DNA of 64,000 nt, taken from contig OY783219.1 of assembly GCA_963678705.1 (NCBI GenBank), positions 7,936,001 through 8,000,000 on the forward strand. Direction: 5' to 3'. Position 1 is the first letter of the stretch; each line of letters starts with the position of its first letter. Origin of the DNA: Panorpa germanica (Eukaryota > Arthropoda > Insecta > Mecoptera > Panorpidae). Below the pieces are notes generated by a model, which saw only the letters and a program-made list of their open reading frames with translations, had not been told where the DNA came from and did no database searches. The position numbers and the translations under genes were made by a program. Shown here piece after piece: positions 37,601-52,600 of the stretch.

Positions 37601-40600
37601 TGGCATGGTGATAGTAATTTATATTTATACTAGCTGTCCCGGCCACGCGTTGCTGTGCCTAACGTAGCGCCATCTATTGAATATTTACTCAATCTAGTCA
37701 ACAGATTTCGATTTACTCAACAGAATATTTACTCAATCTAGTCAACAGATGTCGCCATCATCGTCGCCCGATGTCATATGTCATATACAGATAATTAATA
37801 GACAAATAATTAGCAATAAGATAAATAAATTGAGATGTAAGCTATCCTATCTTTCAAGTTGGATCAAACTGCACAGGGTGTACAAATTTGATTAAAATCG
37901 GTTAAGTAGTTTAGGAGTCCATCGCGGAGAGATGCAGTGACACGTAATTTATATATATTAAGATTAAGATATATAAACAAGTGCTAAAGTCAGTGAGGAC
38001 GTATGCAGTGCAATCCATACTGGGGTTGCACCAAGCAATCCAAACGCTCCAAAATAAAGTTCTGCGAAGAATAGTTAATGCACCGTGGTATATCCGCAAT
38101 GACGACATACATAGAGACCTGAAGATTAACACAGTCGGAGAATAAATCAAAACTAAAGCAGCGAAGCACGAGTTGAGACTTCGTAACCACGAAAACATCG
38201 CCGTGACGCAAATGTTGCTTGATAGTAATGATGTTCGAAGACTAAACCCTCGGACCTAGTAACCTAATCATGTAGAATTGTTCATTGGAGCAATCTCTAC
38301 CACACCGTGTAATTATTGAAATGTAAGCTACTAGATAAGTATATCTATACTTAGTTCTAGTATTATAGAAAAATAAGAAAAAAATAAAAAACTAATTACT
38401 TTAAAGATTAAAGCGGGCAACTTTTCCTAAATTTCTCACATGGAAATGACTAAGAAAGAAAGAGAGTAATGGCATGGAGAGTAAAAGAAGAAGCAAAAAT
38501 AATAGCGGTAGGTTTTTAGAGTGTTTCTTAAAAAAGGGGAGAAAGACTTGTAAGAAGTTAGCACAAGTTTGAACGAAGTAGGATTAAAAGAGATATGGCT
38601 TAAACTACTTCGATCCCATGAGCGCTGATTTTAAACCACTAAATATTATTATATAGCAACACAAACTCTCTCGCAAATAATTCATTTGCTCGTTAAGATA
38701 AAATGAAAGCTTCTAATTGGCCAGAGGCGGTAGTGTTGGCAAAGGCAATACATTTATGAATGATACACAAAAGGTGCTACGGATGTGATATTCGTGTCTA
38801 CAAAAAGCAATTGGGAAGACATTTGGACTGTGTTAACGTATAAATGAACTTAAATCAGTTTTCGGTGAAATGTGAGACCACCCCATTCAGAAACACATTG
38901 CTGGGTTCATGAATATACAATCCCACAGCCCCCAGGATATTTTGTAGGACTAACAACCGGACGGCCACCAGTTATCGCAACTGCAACTGCAACGATGTCA
39001 TCGAGAGCCGCGCCGCGCCACGATGAAGATTACACTCAGATTAGTCAACAGGTGTAGTTGAAACAAAAATTCATTTTAAATATGGTAATCTTGTTCTTTT
39101 CTGACATGTGATGCTACCAGGTTACACAAATTGTAAATTGTCAATCGCCTAAATTATATTTGTAAAAAGAATTTCAGATTTTATATCAAATATATAATTC
39201 TCTTTCAATTTTTTTATTGAGTTTTATGAATTAAAGATAACTATAATATTAAAATTTAAAAAGAAATGTATGCAACCAATAGAAACTAATTCCTAAAAAC
39301 GTACTAATTTTTGTAATATTTTGCAAGCTGTTAAATATCATTCATACTCACTGTTTTAAATTTGTATTTAATTTAAATTGTATAGCATATGCGAATATGC
39401 GTAGTAATTCTCTGCACCAATTTTAATTTAGAATTTAATTTACGTATTCTTTGTTCTTTTAGAACCTTACAAGGCCCAATGTTTCTAAATAAAAAATATT
39501 AAATTAAGAAAACCTATATTATATTGTAACCTCCAAAATGTGACAATCTGTTAAAACGCAGTAGGATTTATTTTTAAAGGAAGTTCAATATCAGTTTGTA
39601 AAAAATAACGAAGATAAAATAATTTCTATTACTAATTGTAATTAAAAACATCAATTTTAATTATTACACATTCAATTTTGTCCAACTGTCGAACTGTTAA
39701 AATTTATATTACTAACGAGGCATGCGCACCAACTAAATTAAATAAACTCAAATTAAAACACAAATGTGACAAGGAATGCCTATTCTAAAAACGTGAAATA
39801 TTAGATAAAACCGTAAATTAAATATCAAAACAGCGAGTGGAAATGAGGCATTAAAATTCGAATATCGAAACTTGAATTTATAGAACTAGAGATATAACCT
39901 TATACTTTATTTATTTATTATTTTAATTTATTTTCGATTAATAATGCAATCACAAACTAAGGAATACTAAGCCATGTTTGTCAACTATTTTACTCAATAA
40001 ACTCGGTGTTTCTCTCACACTAGAACAAATTTGATCACCAGTCTGTCAGTTGTACACTTTTTTGACTATTGTTGATTTCAAGTTGATCGTAAATGAGACG
40101 ATTATTCATTTGCATAACAAGAAGATAGAAAAATATCACAATAGTTTATGTGAAAATAGAAAAATAATAAGTCCATGCTCTTTAATATATTTTAGTGTAG
40201 TTTAATCCCAAGAAGAGAATACCACACTGTTGATAATCTTAAAAAACATCACCTAAGGACAATATAAGCTATTTCTTGTGCATGATCAATAAATTATGAA
40301 ATTTATTTTCATTAACATTTAAATGATATACTAAAATACTTTTTGACCATAAAGATAACATCTTTAAAGACTTATAGACAGGCAAATGATAGCCATAAAA
40401 ATTTACTAAATTTGATTCATCGTTTAGTAATACTTGTAAGATTACAGGGGCAGTAGCGTCCTGTACGAGTATGTGCGCCCTTTAGCCGTGAGGGATCTAT
40501 ATTGTCTCGGTTGTGCATCTGCCAGTAGCCGGGGCTCTTCTAAAAGTTTGGAGTTTGGTTGGCAAGGCATGACGATGACATGTACGAGTAGCAAATATAG

Positions 40601-43600
40601 CTTCTTAGTGAAAACATTGAATATTCATGTATTGGACGATGTTATCCTTTAAAGCTACCACGAGTACTGCGAGTAGGTATATTCAAAGCCGCCCAACTTT
40701 TATGATTCACACGCTCAATAATCCTGCTAATAATTAGGTAGGAGAGTAGAAAGGAGGGGGGGGGGAAGAGAATGGTGACAGGATGGTCAAGAGAAGAACA
40801 AGCAGAAAGCACTTCTGGAAGTAACAAAAGTCTAGAATTGTTTAAGTTTGAATTTATATAAGAATGAAATGTTTTAGGAAATATAATACTGTAGATTGTA
40901 GAGCCGAAAAGCACATAATTAATATAATAATAACGTATATAATCAATTTAAGTTCATAACAACGAAACCCAGAAAATTTAACTGTGGTCCGGGCATCAAG
41001 TAAAATTGATTACGTACATACATAATCATAAATTTATTAGATCAGTGTTAGAGCAGTGTCAGGGACATATAAAAAGCCAACGCACCTCAAGAAGTGAAAT
41101 AAAAATAAATAAATTAATTTAGAAAGAGATTATAAGTTGAGCAAGCATCTACAAAGCGCCTTTTATAGATATATATCATTACCATTAAATATTATAGCTC
41201 TTTATTTTCAATAATTCGTTCCCTCATATTTATTAATCACAAATTTATGTAAAATTTTAACGTTTTCTACGTAATTTACATATAAACTGAAAAACACAAT
41301 ATGATAGTTTTAGTAATAACAATTTTAATAGTGCAATAAATATTTTTTCGTTTTGCTTCATCCGCTTAAACAAAAGCCATAATTTACATAATTATTGCAA
41401 TATCCTTAATGTGGATCGTCTTATCATAGGTAAATTCTAGTATAAATGGTCATATAAAACTTTGGTTGTTAAGAAAATATAGTTTATAAAACGCACTTTA
41501 TTTGATAAGTATTAAAATGCCCCTATTGCTTCGTAGACATCAGTTAGGATATCAGATCATAAAATTAAAATGATGTAGATAGTAAATTGATATGTGGGTC
41601 CATCAAATAATCATGTACATTGCTAACCTTTATTATTAATAAACAGTTTACCATTTAACAATTTTAAATTTCCCGCCATTTCTCTTATAATCAGTACTGC
41701 CATTCAAACATTTTAAATAAACCTAAATTGCAACTTGAAATGCGTGTTACTTTACATTGATGTAATCTTTCACCTAGTAATATTTCATTTAAAAGGTGTT
41801 ACTTTATTATTTAATTTAAATTACTGTTTTAATTTTACTTTTAAGTGCCGCTTAATGGGATTTCTCATATACCAAATACTATAGTACTTAAATTAAAACA
41901 TTGAATGGGAATTTATTTTTCAAAAAGCAGTAAAAGTTACAAATCGTTGTATATTAGGTAAAATGAATTACGTAGCAAGTTACTTGTGTTATGTTAAATA
42001 AACTTTAAATACATGTAACTGTATTTACGGTGTTAGCTTTTAATTGTGACTAGAAATGTTAAAATGTGGTAAGAATTGGAACCTTATATTTGTATCTATA
42101 GATACGGAACCAATAAATAAAACCATATTGGAAATAACTTAAATAAAAGTTTGTAAGAGGTTAAGAAAATGGGCTATTGCCAAACCAGCCGCTGCAGATA
42201 ATTAACTAAAATTGTATACCATATATATTTAGAAGATGCACTCTCTTAAATAAAGCAACAATCTTTAAAAAATAACAAGCGGTGTAATTTTAATAACAGT
42301 TTCACCCATTTTTGATGGAATACATTTCTATATCAATATTTTCGTTTTATTTACATAATAAAATTTACTAACAAATTTAACTTTGTTACTTAGTTGCGCT
42401 GTTTAAAAACCGGTAGGAATATTTTCACAGTAATTTCAACGCCCAATAAAATTTATAATCTTTATATCTTTGAATCACATGGTTTGTAAGTATACTGTAT
42501 ACCATCTTGAACCATACGAGTATTTATCACATGCAGCAAAAGATTCGCAAGAAGATGCCTCGAAGGGATTAGTAATCCAAAGCAGGTGTAGTAATCCAAG
42601 CCGTTAGGCTCACTACTTAAAGCAGAGGTGTACAACCTTCTTGCGCAAAAACTGCGGAGCCTTTCGTATGAAAAAATTATAATTTATTAAATTTTCTTAT
42701 ATAATACGTTGCACAAAATAGTGTAATAAGGAATACATGAAAATGATTATATACCGGCAATGTTGTTGCAAGAATTTAAATATCGGCTGGGGAGATACTT
42801 AGATAAGAAAGGGCTGATGAACTGAAGAGGTGCATGCGAAGATAGAGTGAAGGAGCGAAGAAAGGGAAGGAATGAAGGAAGAGAGAGAAGCAGTAGGGGT
42901 TTAAGTTTATTTATTTTTGTTTTAAAAGGAGAGAAATTCAGTAGATAGAATAAGGAACACAAATGAAATGTAGTTAATCACAATAATTTGTAATTTAATG
43001 ATTTAAAATGAAAGAATGTAGTGCCTACTAGTAAAAATATGACAATAAAATAATAATAATAATAATTTGAACATTAAAATATCATATTTTATTATTTCTT
43101 GATGAGACATGTACACTAATTGTTAAGTGATCAAAAAAAAAACTAAAAAAACGAAAACATTTTGATTTTGCAAAATCAGGTAGTGGTGCAAGGACTCAAT
43201 CGATTACATTGATTGAATCGGTCTGTGTACTTCTCTGTTTGCAATAAAAGGGGAGAAATAGTTTTTTATGAAATCAAAATATTTTTTTATGTAAAGTGGA
43301 GAAATAGTAAAGTAAGAGAGTCAAGAGAAAATAATAAAGATAGAGTGTTTATGCCTGTAATAGACATAAGTGGAGAAGTGAAAACGAAGAGAGAAGGCAG
43401 GAAGGATAGTGAAAAGATAATAGAGGATTTGTCGAGAGGAGACAAGGAAGGCAAGAGGTGATAGATGAAGATACAGGCAATAAAGAAGGAGAAGCAGGAA
43501 ACGGTGTGAGTAAAGGAGGAGTAGGGGACATGAAGAGAAAGGATCAAGAAAAGAAGAAACAGAAAGTACTATTCGAAGTAGTAATAGTCTAGAATAGTTT

Positions 43601-46600
43601 AAGTTTAGTTTTAACTTTGAATATGAAATGCATTAAGAAATATAATAATGTAGATTGTAAAGCCGAAAGGCACACAATTAATATAATAAATATAGAGAAT
43701 GTAAAGTGTAACAAATAAATGCAGGTTGTCAGCGCCTGCCTTCGACACCAAACCATGGTACATTAAGATATCATCAGAACTTACTACATACTAATAACAG
43801 TTCAAGTATTATTGGCTGATGATTTGTTTGGATCCGAGTTCACATCTTCGGATTATCTGATTGTTTTGAATCGCGCCGAAATATGGTTGTCACAATATTG
43901 GCAACGAACATCGTGAAATGATGTATGGTTATTGATTCTTATCGATATGCTATTGTGACTTTTATGAAGATATTTTATGTCGATTGTATTCAGGTTATAA
44001 TCGACGGAAAGATATTTTGAATTTTTAATGAAATATATGTCTAAGATTAATATAACGTATTCTAGAGCCACTAAGGATGTGATCCTAGTACTCACTTTGA
44101 AATATTTACTTTCTAAAATGTTTTTTAAGTATCGTACATCTTAAGAAGTCCTTTTGAAAGATAAGAATAGTCAAAAAATGAAATGAAATTCTATTTTAGA
44201 TTAAATATAACAAGGTTTCACTTAAATACAATATTACGTTAATGTATGTTTTATATTTTGCGTGTCTTTGATTCTATATTTTGATTAATTAAAAATCAAT
44301 TAGATATTTACAATTACTAATTAACTAACTACCCTCCTATTGATTTCACATTTAATAAAAAACAAGTCGTGATGGTAATTTAAATTTCTAAACAAAAAAA
44401 TCATTCTAATTGCTTTTTTAAATATAATTGATTACCTAGAATATAATCACATTGAATTAACATTCAATGGTTACCTTTCAACAAGACAAAAAATGGATAA
44501 TTGGGCCGTTGTTATGTTTACACTGTTAAATGTATTGTATAAGTACAAACAAAAAATATTTCGTGTTTAATGAATTATGTCATACCCTCAGATAGTAATC
44601 GTTAAGTCGGCCAATGTGGAAATTAGACGTTTCCATATTTATGTAATTACTTGGACGCTATGATCAGAGCCGGCCCGATAAAAAGGTTGAGTTGCGGGGC
44701 TTTTGTTCAAAAAATTATTATTTATTGCATTTTGATATTTATTATATTAGAAAAATAAAAAGTACATGAAATTGTTATTAGAATTTAGTATGCTGAAGAG
44801 ACTCATTTCTGAAAAGAATTCGCTTTAAATTGTTTATTCTTGAGGATAATAACATTGTGGAAATGTAGAGTATCAAATAACAAAACCATGTTTGCTTATA
44901 TATTATTAAATATCAGCAATAAATGTTTCTGTTAAAAAAAATATTGCCTCCTTTCTTCAATAACAGTCTACTTAATATATTTAATATAGTTTAAATATTT
45001 ACAAAAAATATTTTATTATTTTACCAAATGAAAAAGAAAATATCTTTATTTTGCAAAATTAGTCAACGGTGCGGGGCCTACACAAGAAGGAAAATATTAG
45101 GATACAAATTTTAAAGAATAAATCTTCTTTTTTTTAATTGATGATGTTCCTTTTGGATTCACTTTGCCATCATATTGAAGATATGCATATGATTTTCTTG
45201 TCATGAAAGAATTCTTTTACAGTTCAGTTTCTCACTGTCGTTCATATGAAATGTCTATTTTATCGGCTACAAATGACGAAACCACTTCACATGTCGGAAT
45301 ACAAATAAAGATAAAGTTGATGCGAACTATAATTGAAGAGCAATAGTGATAGAAACGTCACAAAACAGGACTCAAATAAATAATAAATTTTAGTTAAAGA
45401 AATATTTGCTATAACTAAGCAATTTTGTATCGGAGTATCCAAAATGGTGTCTCCCTTTTTTCCCTATGACATATATCAGCCGTCCGTATGATTTCAAAGC
45501 TAGAGCTACTTCTATCTACATAAAACATACACACAAATATTTGACCGATGTGTATAATTATTTCAGTAAATTATGTCCCAGAAGGAATAAACTAACGAAC
45601 TCGATTGTGCACAAGCGCGATCACGCAGTGCGCTTGCGTGTCCCACGCACACACACACAGACACAGACACATATCAAAATCAAAAAGAATTACTCACGTT
45701 ATACACAACCAGTCAATAGTTAAAAAAAATGTTTTTTCAAAAAAATATACCAAAGCTTCTGAGTATTTGCCTGCCTGCTTACCTTGTGAACTGAACTGAA
45801 TTACTCGGGCAGAGCCCTAAGGGTGAAATCTTTAAAGCAATCACTATAAAGGTATAAAATCAACTACATTTTAAATGAAATAAAGGATTAATTATATTGT
45901 GTGTAGTGTGTTCGTTAAATGAAAAAATATTTGTATCTTGACTTTTATGCTATTGAAAAAATAACCTAACAAATACTTAAATGAATTGAAAATAATATCA
46001 ATACATCGATTCCATAAATGTTTCTAGATGCAGTGTACTTTGTATGCAATAAAACACTCATAAATATAATACTGATAGTTACGTCAGTTACAAATGAATT
46101 AACCAATAGCATTACTTGAATTTTTAATAATTTACCATGTCAAACCAATTAGCAATCTTTACTTTTAGCAGAGTAACGCGAAATTGAAGAAGTATGCTAA
46201 AAAATTTAAAGTTAATTTAAAATATTAAAACCACTAAAAGTTAAAAATTGACATTCTAATCAGGTTAAATTCAATTAATTAACAAAAACTAAAATTGTAT
46301 ACTTGTCTCGTTTGTTATATTTATATTTACGCGCATAAATAAGTGCTTCTCGCTTACTCATTAATAGATGTCTCATTAATAACATAAAACCTATATGAAA
46401 AATTACAGTTATAGGTTTTTGTTTTTCTTATCATCCGCAATGCTCTCAGATAAAAAGCAATTTTTCTCCAATTAAATGTATTTATTATTACAATAAAACT
46501 GCTAAGAAATTCCTTTAAAGGGACCCAGGAGCAAGGAAACCTCAGTCGAGATGGAAGGGGCAAGTAATGGAAGCAATTAGAGCTTTTAAAAAACATTTAG

Positions 46601-49600
46601 GCTCGTTTCTCTAAATTATTATGGAAACAACTTTTAAAATAATTTAAATGTATCAATTTTTTAAAAGCAATAATAAAAAAATATTGACCAATAGAAAATA
46701 TAACATTTCAAGACTGTAATATTATCATTAGATTGATAGCTTGTAAATTCTCATAGTTAATAAAATAGAAAGGACTGTAATATTATCACCATAATGATTG
46801 GTCGGAATGATTTGCCATCGATGTCACGTTGCAGGTTTCAAAGTCTATGAGTGAATTTATAAATTTTTAGAATTTATGGTCGAGTAAGTAGAAAAGCAAA
46901 AGATATGGCGAAAAAAGGTCTCAGGTCTTAACAAGTCATTCAAAAAATATATATTCAAATATATAAAACATTTTAGGAATTGTAAATTTTTAATCAAACT
47001 TATGTGTTGCTTTTGAAATAAGTACACTGTTTAACTTAAATCATACTGTTTTACCTGAAAACAAAGAAACGACATTTAAAGTTTATTATTAAATTATCAA
47101 ATCCTTTTTATCTAATTTTGAAATAATTTAACATTATACACAGTGAGTTCTCTCGACCTCAAATATAAACTGTGTTGGCCGTTGGCACACACTATAATGA
47201 AAGTAGCAATTGTAATATCTTTGCTCAGTGTTACCAACTAATGAAATAAAATATTTTCACCATCATTTTAAAGTTCATTTATGTTATCAACACACTATAA
47301 TACAAATTATATACAAAGTATTTTCTATAATGATTAAAATATAAAATTCGAATAAAACAACACGTCATACTCTTTTAATTTTTTGCTACTGAAATATTTA
47401 ACCGTGTAATAAAATACAAAAAAGAAAAGAAAGTACATAAGTTGATATCTATATATTTGTATATGTATACAAATATATGTAAATTTTAAAATATAACTAA
47501 TTTTCATAATTTATGCAATGATAGGTATACATAATTTGAAAATCGTGTAAGCATTTATTTTAATACATATAGGATTAGCTCAAAAAGCACATGTACTTGT
47601 ATTTAAATTGTAAAAGGATAAATACGCATTCTTTGCTCAAGCCGTACAAATGGAATTCAGATGGTTAGTTAAGGGTAGGTTGCAAAGAGTGAATATTGCG
47701 AAGGGTTGAACAAGTATGCTCACGTAATACAGCTAGGTTTACATGATTCTTTGCGATTTTACATCTAGAATCATAAACATCATTTTTGAATCCGATTTTT
47801 AATGAGCAAATCGAAGAGTGACAGTAAATTTTAAAGATATGTATTATATTCCATTCTAAGACTAATTTTATGAGTCTCTAGATTAAATAAATTAGGTTTA
47901 AAATGTAAATATGACACTAGTCGCAAAATAACATCAGTTACTATTAAATTTGTTCTAATTTTGACATCAATGTATCAAACACCCTGTTTATTGTAAAAAA
48001 CAGATGATCATAAAAATACCGCTATACAAAGGTGCAATAATATGTACAAAGTTAAACATAAACAAGCTAAAACAAGATATTATATCATTACATACAAAAT
48101 ACATATATAGATATATCAATATGGTACTTCTACCGGATAATATACAGATGGTTTTATATAGAATAAATTGAAAAATAATCGATTATAAATGATGTTTTTT
48201 CTGTATTCTGCCATTTATAAATACACGAGCGCAGCGTAAATAGTACTGCTTGCAGTAATATGCATTTAATCAATGTTATATAATAATATGTTTGTCATAC
48301 TAGCTGGCACTGTTTGTTTGTTAACAAATGCAATTATACATTCGAAATAATGATAGAAATATTTATCGTGAATTATTCTTAAGGAAATATAGATATATAT
48401 TCAAAAATTAATTATTGTCTCAATGCAGTTAATCACTCGTTGTGAATAATTAATATTATTCAAAATAAAATTTCATTTAAATGATAAAGGATGCCAGTAA
48501 GAAATAGAATTATTGAAATAACTATTGATAAAACTAAAACAATTACGCCCCTAAATTTGTTTGGTATTAATTGTAAAATTGCATATGAGTATATGCAGAT
48601 ATTTGAAAACAGGGAAAGTGAACTTTATTGACTTTATCAATAAAACTTATTTAATCCCTTTATTTTAAGTGCACATACTCGTGTCTATAAGTTATAAATT
48701 ATTTTTAAAAATGTTTATAATTGTATATATTGTTTTACGTGCTATAATAAATTTTAAAAGTTGATGCACTTAACTAAATATTAAAAAAAAGAGAACTGGA
48801 GAAATGAATTTGTTAGAGTAAAATATCTGGATCTCCTAATAAATATGAATTTAAGAATGATTATTAATAAATAATCTTACTATTAGCTATGTATGTATTA
48901 ATATAATATAATCAATTGTTTTTTTTTTTATTTTTGTTTATTTATTGGCCTTGACTTTTATTCGTCATAGCCACCATCAAACATTTTTTATACATTTTTT
49001 ATAATTTATAATTCAATTTTACAAATTTCTTAATATTTCAATAATTTAATTTTGAATCACTTAACAAAAATTTAGTATTTACAGGAAAAGTTTTAATCAC
49101 ATCTAATATTTCACTATTGAATTTTGATCTTTCTAAACTATAATTTATGCATTCAAATATAATATGATCCAAAGTTCCTTCTTCACCACATTGACATCTA
49201 TCGTCAGATTTAATATTAATTTTGTACAGATGAGCTGGAGTTTTGCAATGATTGCTTTTGATTCTGATTATAGTTGATATAATTTCTCGGGACTCATTTA
49301 ATCAATTCTATTAACCTATATTATATATTATATCATTATTATTATATTTTATCCACAATTTATAGTCTAAACAATTCAAAATGATAAAGAATCATTAATA
49401 AACATTATTCAATTTTAATTGAACTTGCATCACTTTCAAAATAAACAATTATCTTAACTGGAAATAATCTTTCCTCCACGCCTTTTTTAATAAACGCTAT
49501 ACAAATATTTAGTTATTAAAATAATTTAAAATACAATCTTAACATTCTATTATATTCATAATTAGCTAATTGTTTTGCAACGGCAACACTTAGCTGGTTC

Positions 49601-52600
49601 ACCCAACGTTCATGCAATAATGAATTTAATTACAGTTTAATAACAATTAGTTGGTGAAATGTGTCTTGTTTGTAACTTACTTTTGCACTTTCAAAATGAG
49701 TTTAACAAATTTTGGTACATATTCACAAAAAGCTGTCACCTGAATAAATTGGTATACATTAAAATTGAAATTATTTAAGTTAATTAAAATAATTATATTC
49801 AATAACATATAAAGCAATTTATAGTACTTTTATATAATTTTCAAACCAATGGAAACATGTTAATTAAAAAGATATACCACATACGACATATTATAAAATA
49901 CGTATTGTAAAGAAAAAAAAAACAAAACAATTTTTGAAACTCTGTATGTTACCTTATTAGGAAATAAAACGAATATAGAACAAAAAAACATGCAATTTAA
50001 TGTATTTAATTATATAAACCATACGTGACTCTAAAAAACTATTTAACAAAAATAATTGTACAGTACAATTCATCTTAGAATAGTTAAAAAAGTTTCAACT
50101 TTAAACGTAAAAAATAAGAGGTTAAAAACTGAAATAATAAAAGGAGAACGAACACGTATGATCCATTTCCGGTTCCACAAAAAGTAAAGAAAACCGTTCC
50201 AATTCAGCAGCCGCAAAATTATGAAAACATACATTCAATTTTGATCAAATCATATATATATAATTAGGTAATATATCATTATTTCTAATATTTAAATTTA
50301 CAACATTTAAGATCTTTATCTAAAATAACAGCAATTCAATTTAAATACATCTACAAATATTAAACTACAATAATTCTATTATTTTAATATAATTATTAAC
50401 TAAAAATAGTTATTACTTGCTCGAATTAAGACAATGATACATATTTTTTGTTTTTATTATATGATAGCATTTAAAATACTTAAAATTGTTCCACTTGGCT
50501 TAGTTGAACTTTTTATTTGGATGTGTTTTCTTGAATAAATGAATAAATTAAATGAGACAGTACATGAGAATAACGGCGAAGATTCCAATCGAAGATTTGA
50601 ACTGAATATGGTTCAAAAGAAGTCAGTGACGTACGGATCGGTCACGTGACCTACGAATATGTGACTTCAAACAATGATAGTGATTATTTATTTCAGAATT
50701 AACAGTTACATCGTTTTGATTTGTAATCTACATTCATTTTACCACCGTTAATTAGTACCGAATCTTTTATAATCTTGTGGTATCATTACTTCATAACTTT
50801 TTGATTATGCAAACCCAGTAAACATTTTGGAGTCACTTTGCCATCATATTGACGAAGCGTATGATTTTTTTGTCATGAAAGAGTTCTTTTACAGTCAGAT
50901 TGTCAGTCGTTCATACGAAATGTCTATCTTATTGGTTACAAAGGACGAAACCACTCCACCTGTCGGACTACAAATGATGATAAAGTTGATGCGAACTTTA
51001 ATTGAAGTGCACTTCACCAAATTGTTACAACGGGCTTGTGAATCATGTCTATATTTTGATAAAATTAGCTATCACATTATCAAATGTTCAATTATTTTAT
51101 TATGTCCCAATTATAGAGGAAATATTATCAATTAAAATCGCTTTAATTATTAAAGGAATCCAAAGTTATAAAATATAAATCTGCATGTGATGTCACATCC
51201 GATAATTTTCCAATTTTTTTTGTATAAGTAAAATTAGGACGCATACTATTAAAATCTGAGTCGTGTTCTCCATCAAATTTTATATTATGAAGATTAAGAA
51301 AAAGAAAAATAATAAGCTCAATTACTTATTTATTCTGTGACGTCATACGCAGAAGTAAAACTGAAATTCAAATTTGATATAGCTATAACTTCGTCAATTT
51401 TTTGGTATTTAAGAAAATAGAAACGTCAATCGAATATTAAAGAGCGACCTTAAAAAATTTACCAAACCTATAAATCCGTTTCAGTTGTTTTTAGGTAAAT
51501 TCTCAAAGCCAAAAATAAAAGTATTTTTGTTTTACATAATTTCTACCACTAAACACTTATGTCTTTCAGTAATTTAAACTTAACTATTTCCCTAAAACAC
51601 AACGAAGTGAAATAATATTTAAGAATTGTTCACCCTTTATTTAGAAGTAATTCGATACGCCACTGAATTTAGTATAGTGTTTGGCAAGAGGTTAATTGTT
51701 AAAATGACCCTTTAAAAAACAATAATACATAACATTAGAGGTAAGTTTCATAGACAATTAGACAGCAATCATCCTTACATACAAATGTATTATTCATTAT
51801 AAAATAAAACTAAATATTCATATCATAAAATTATAAAGAAATTACGTTTTAAAATAATAGCAGAAGATAAATTAATACAGAGGTGAAAAACCATTTGTTA
51901 ATGAAACTTTCAATTGTGTTACAATTTAAAATGATATATGGTTTACTAAGTGGTGTTATTTTTTCTAACTTTATATATTAAGATGATACAGAACTTGGAC
52001 AATTTTGATTCACGAAATATAGATGATTGTGCTATACAACAGGTTAAATATCGAAAAAACCATGTTTTTTATGTTGAAATCGTTCTAATTAAGTAAATAA
52101 TGACGTCAAATAATAGACTAGTGAAAAGAGATAAAGGTAAAAGTTTGGGTTAAAAATGGATAAAGTAACAGAAATAATAATAATAATAAAATTCGAAAAA
52201 TTCAAATAAAAAATGACATTTATAAGAAAAAAAATTATATAATGTAAAAGCAATGTTTATCCATTACAATTTCTAACATAGTTACCAAACCTTGTCCATC
52301 TCGTTAAGCATAAAACATGAATGATACTCCTTAGAACCATCTAAATTTCTATTTAAATTAAATTTAGTAAGTAATATTTTATCTAGAACAATATTACTTT
52401 CTGATTTTAAAAACAACTGTTGGTTTTCTCAAGAATCATTTTCATTCTAATATTTCGAAGATGGGTTACGATTATAACAACAGTAAAATAAGCGACAAAA
52501 CATTTTGTAAATTATGTATTATTTTTATTTATTATAATTTGGACCTTCTTCTTAGTTCTTTTTCGTTAATTAATCGATAATACCTATTTCTACATAATTG

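Noticed and set aside
45640-45680. CA-rich run at 45645-45672 as a repeat array or regulatory site
   Set aside because: It is a short imperfect microsatellite with no further structure.
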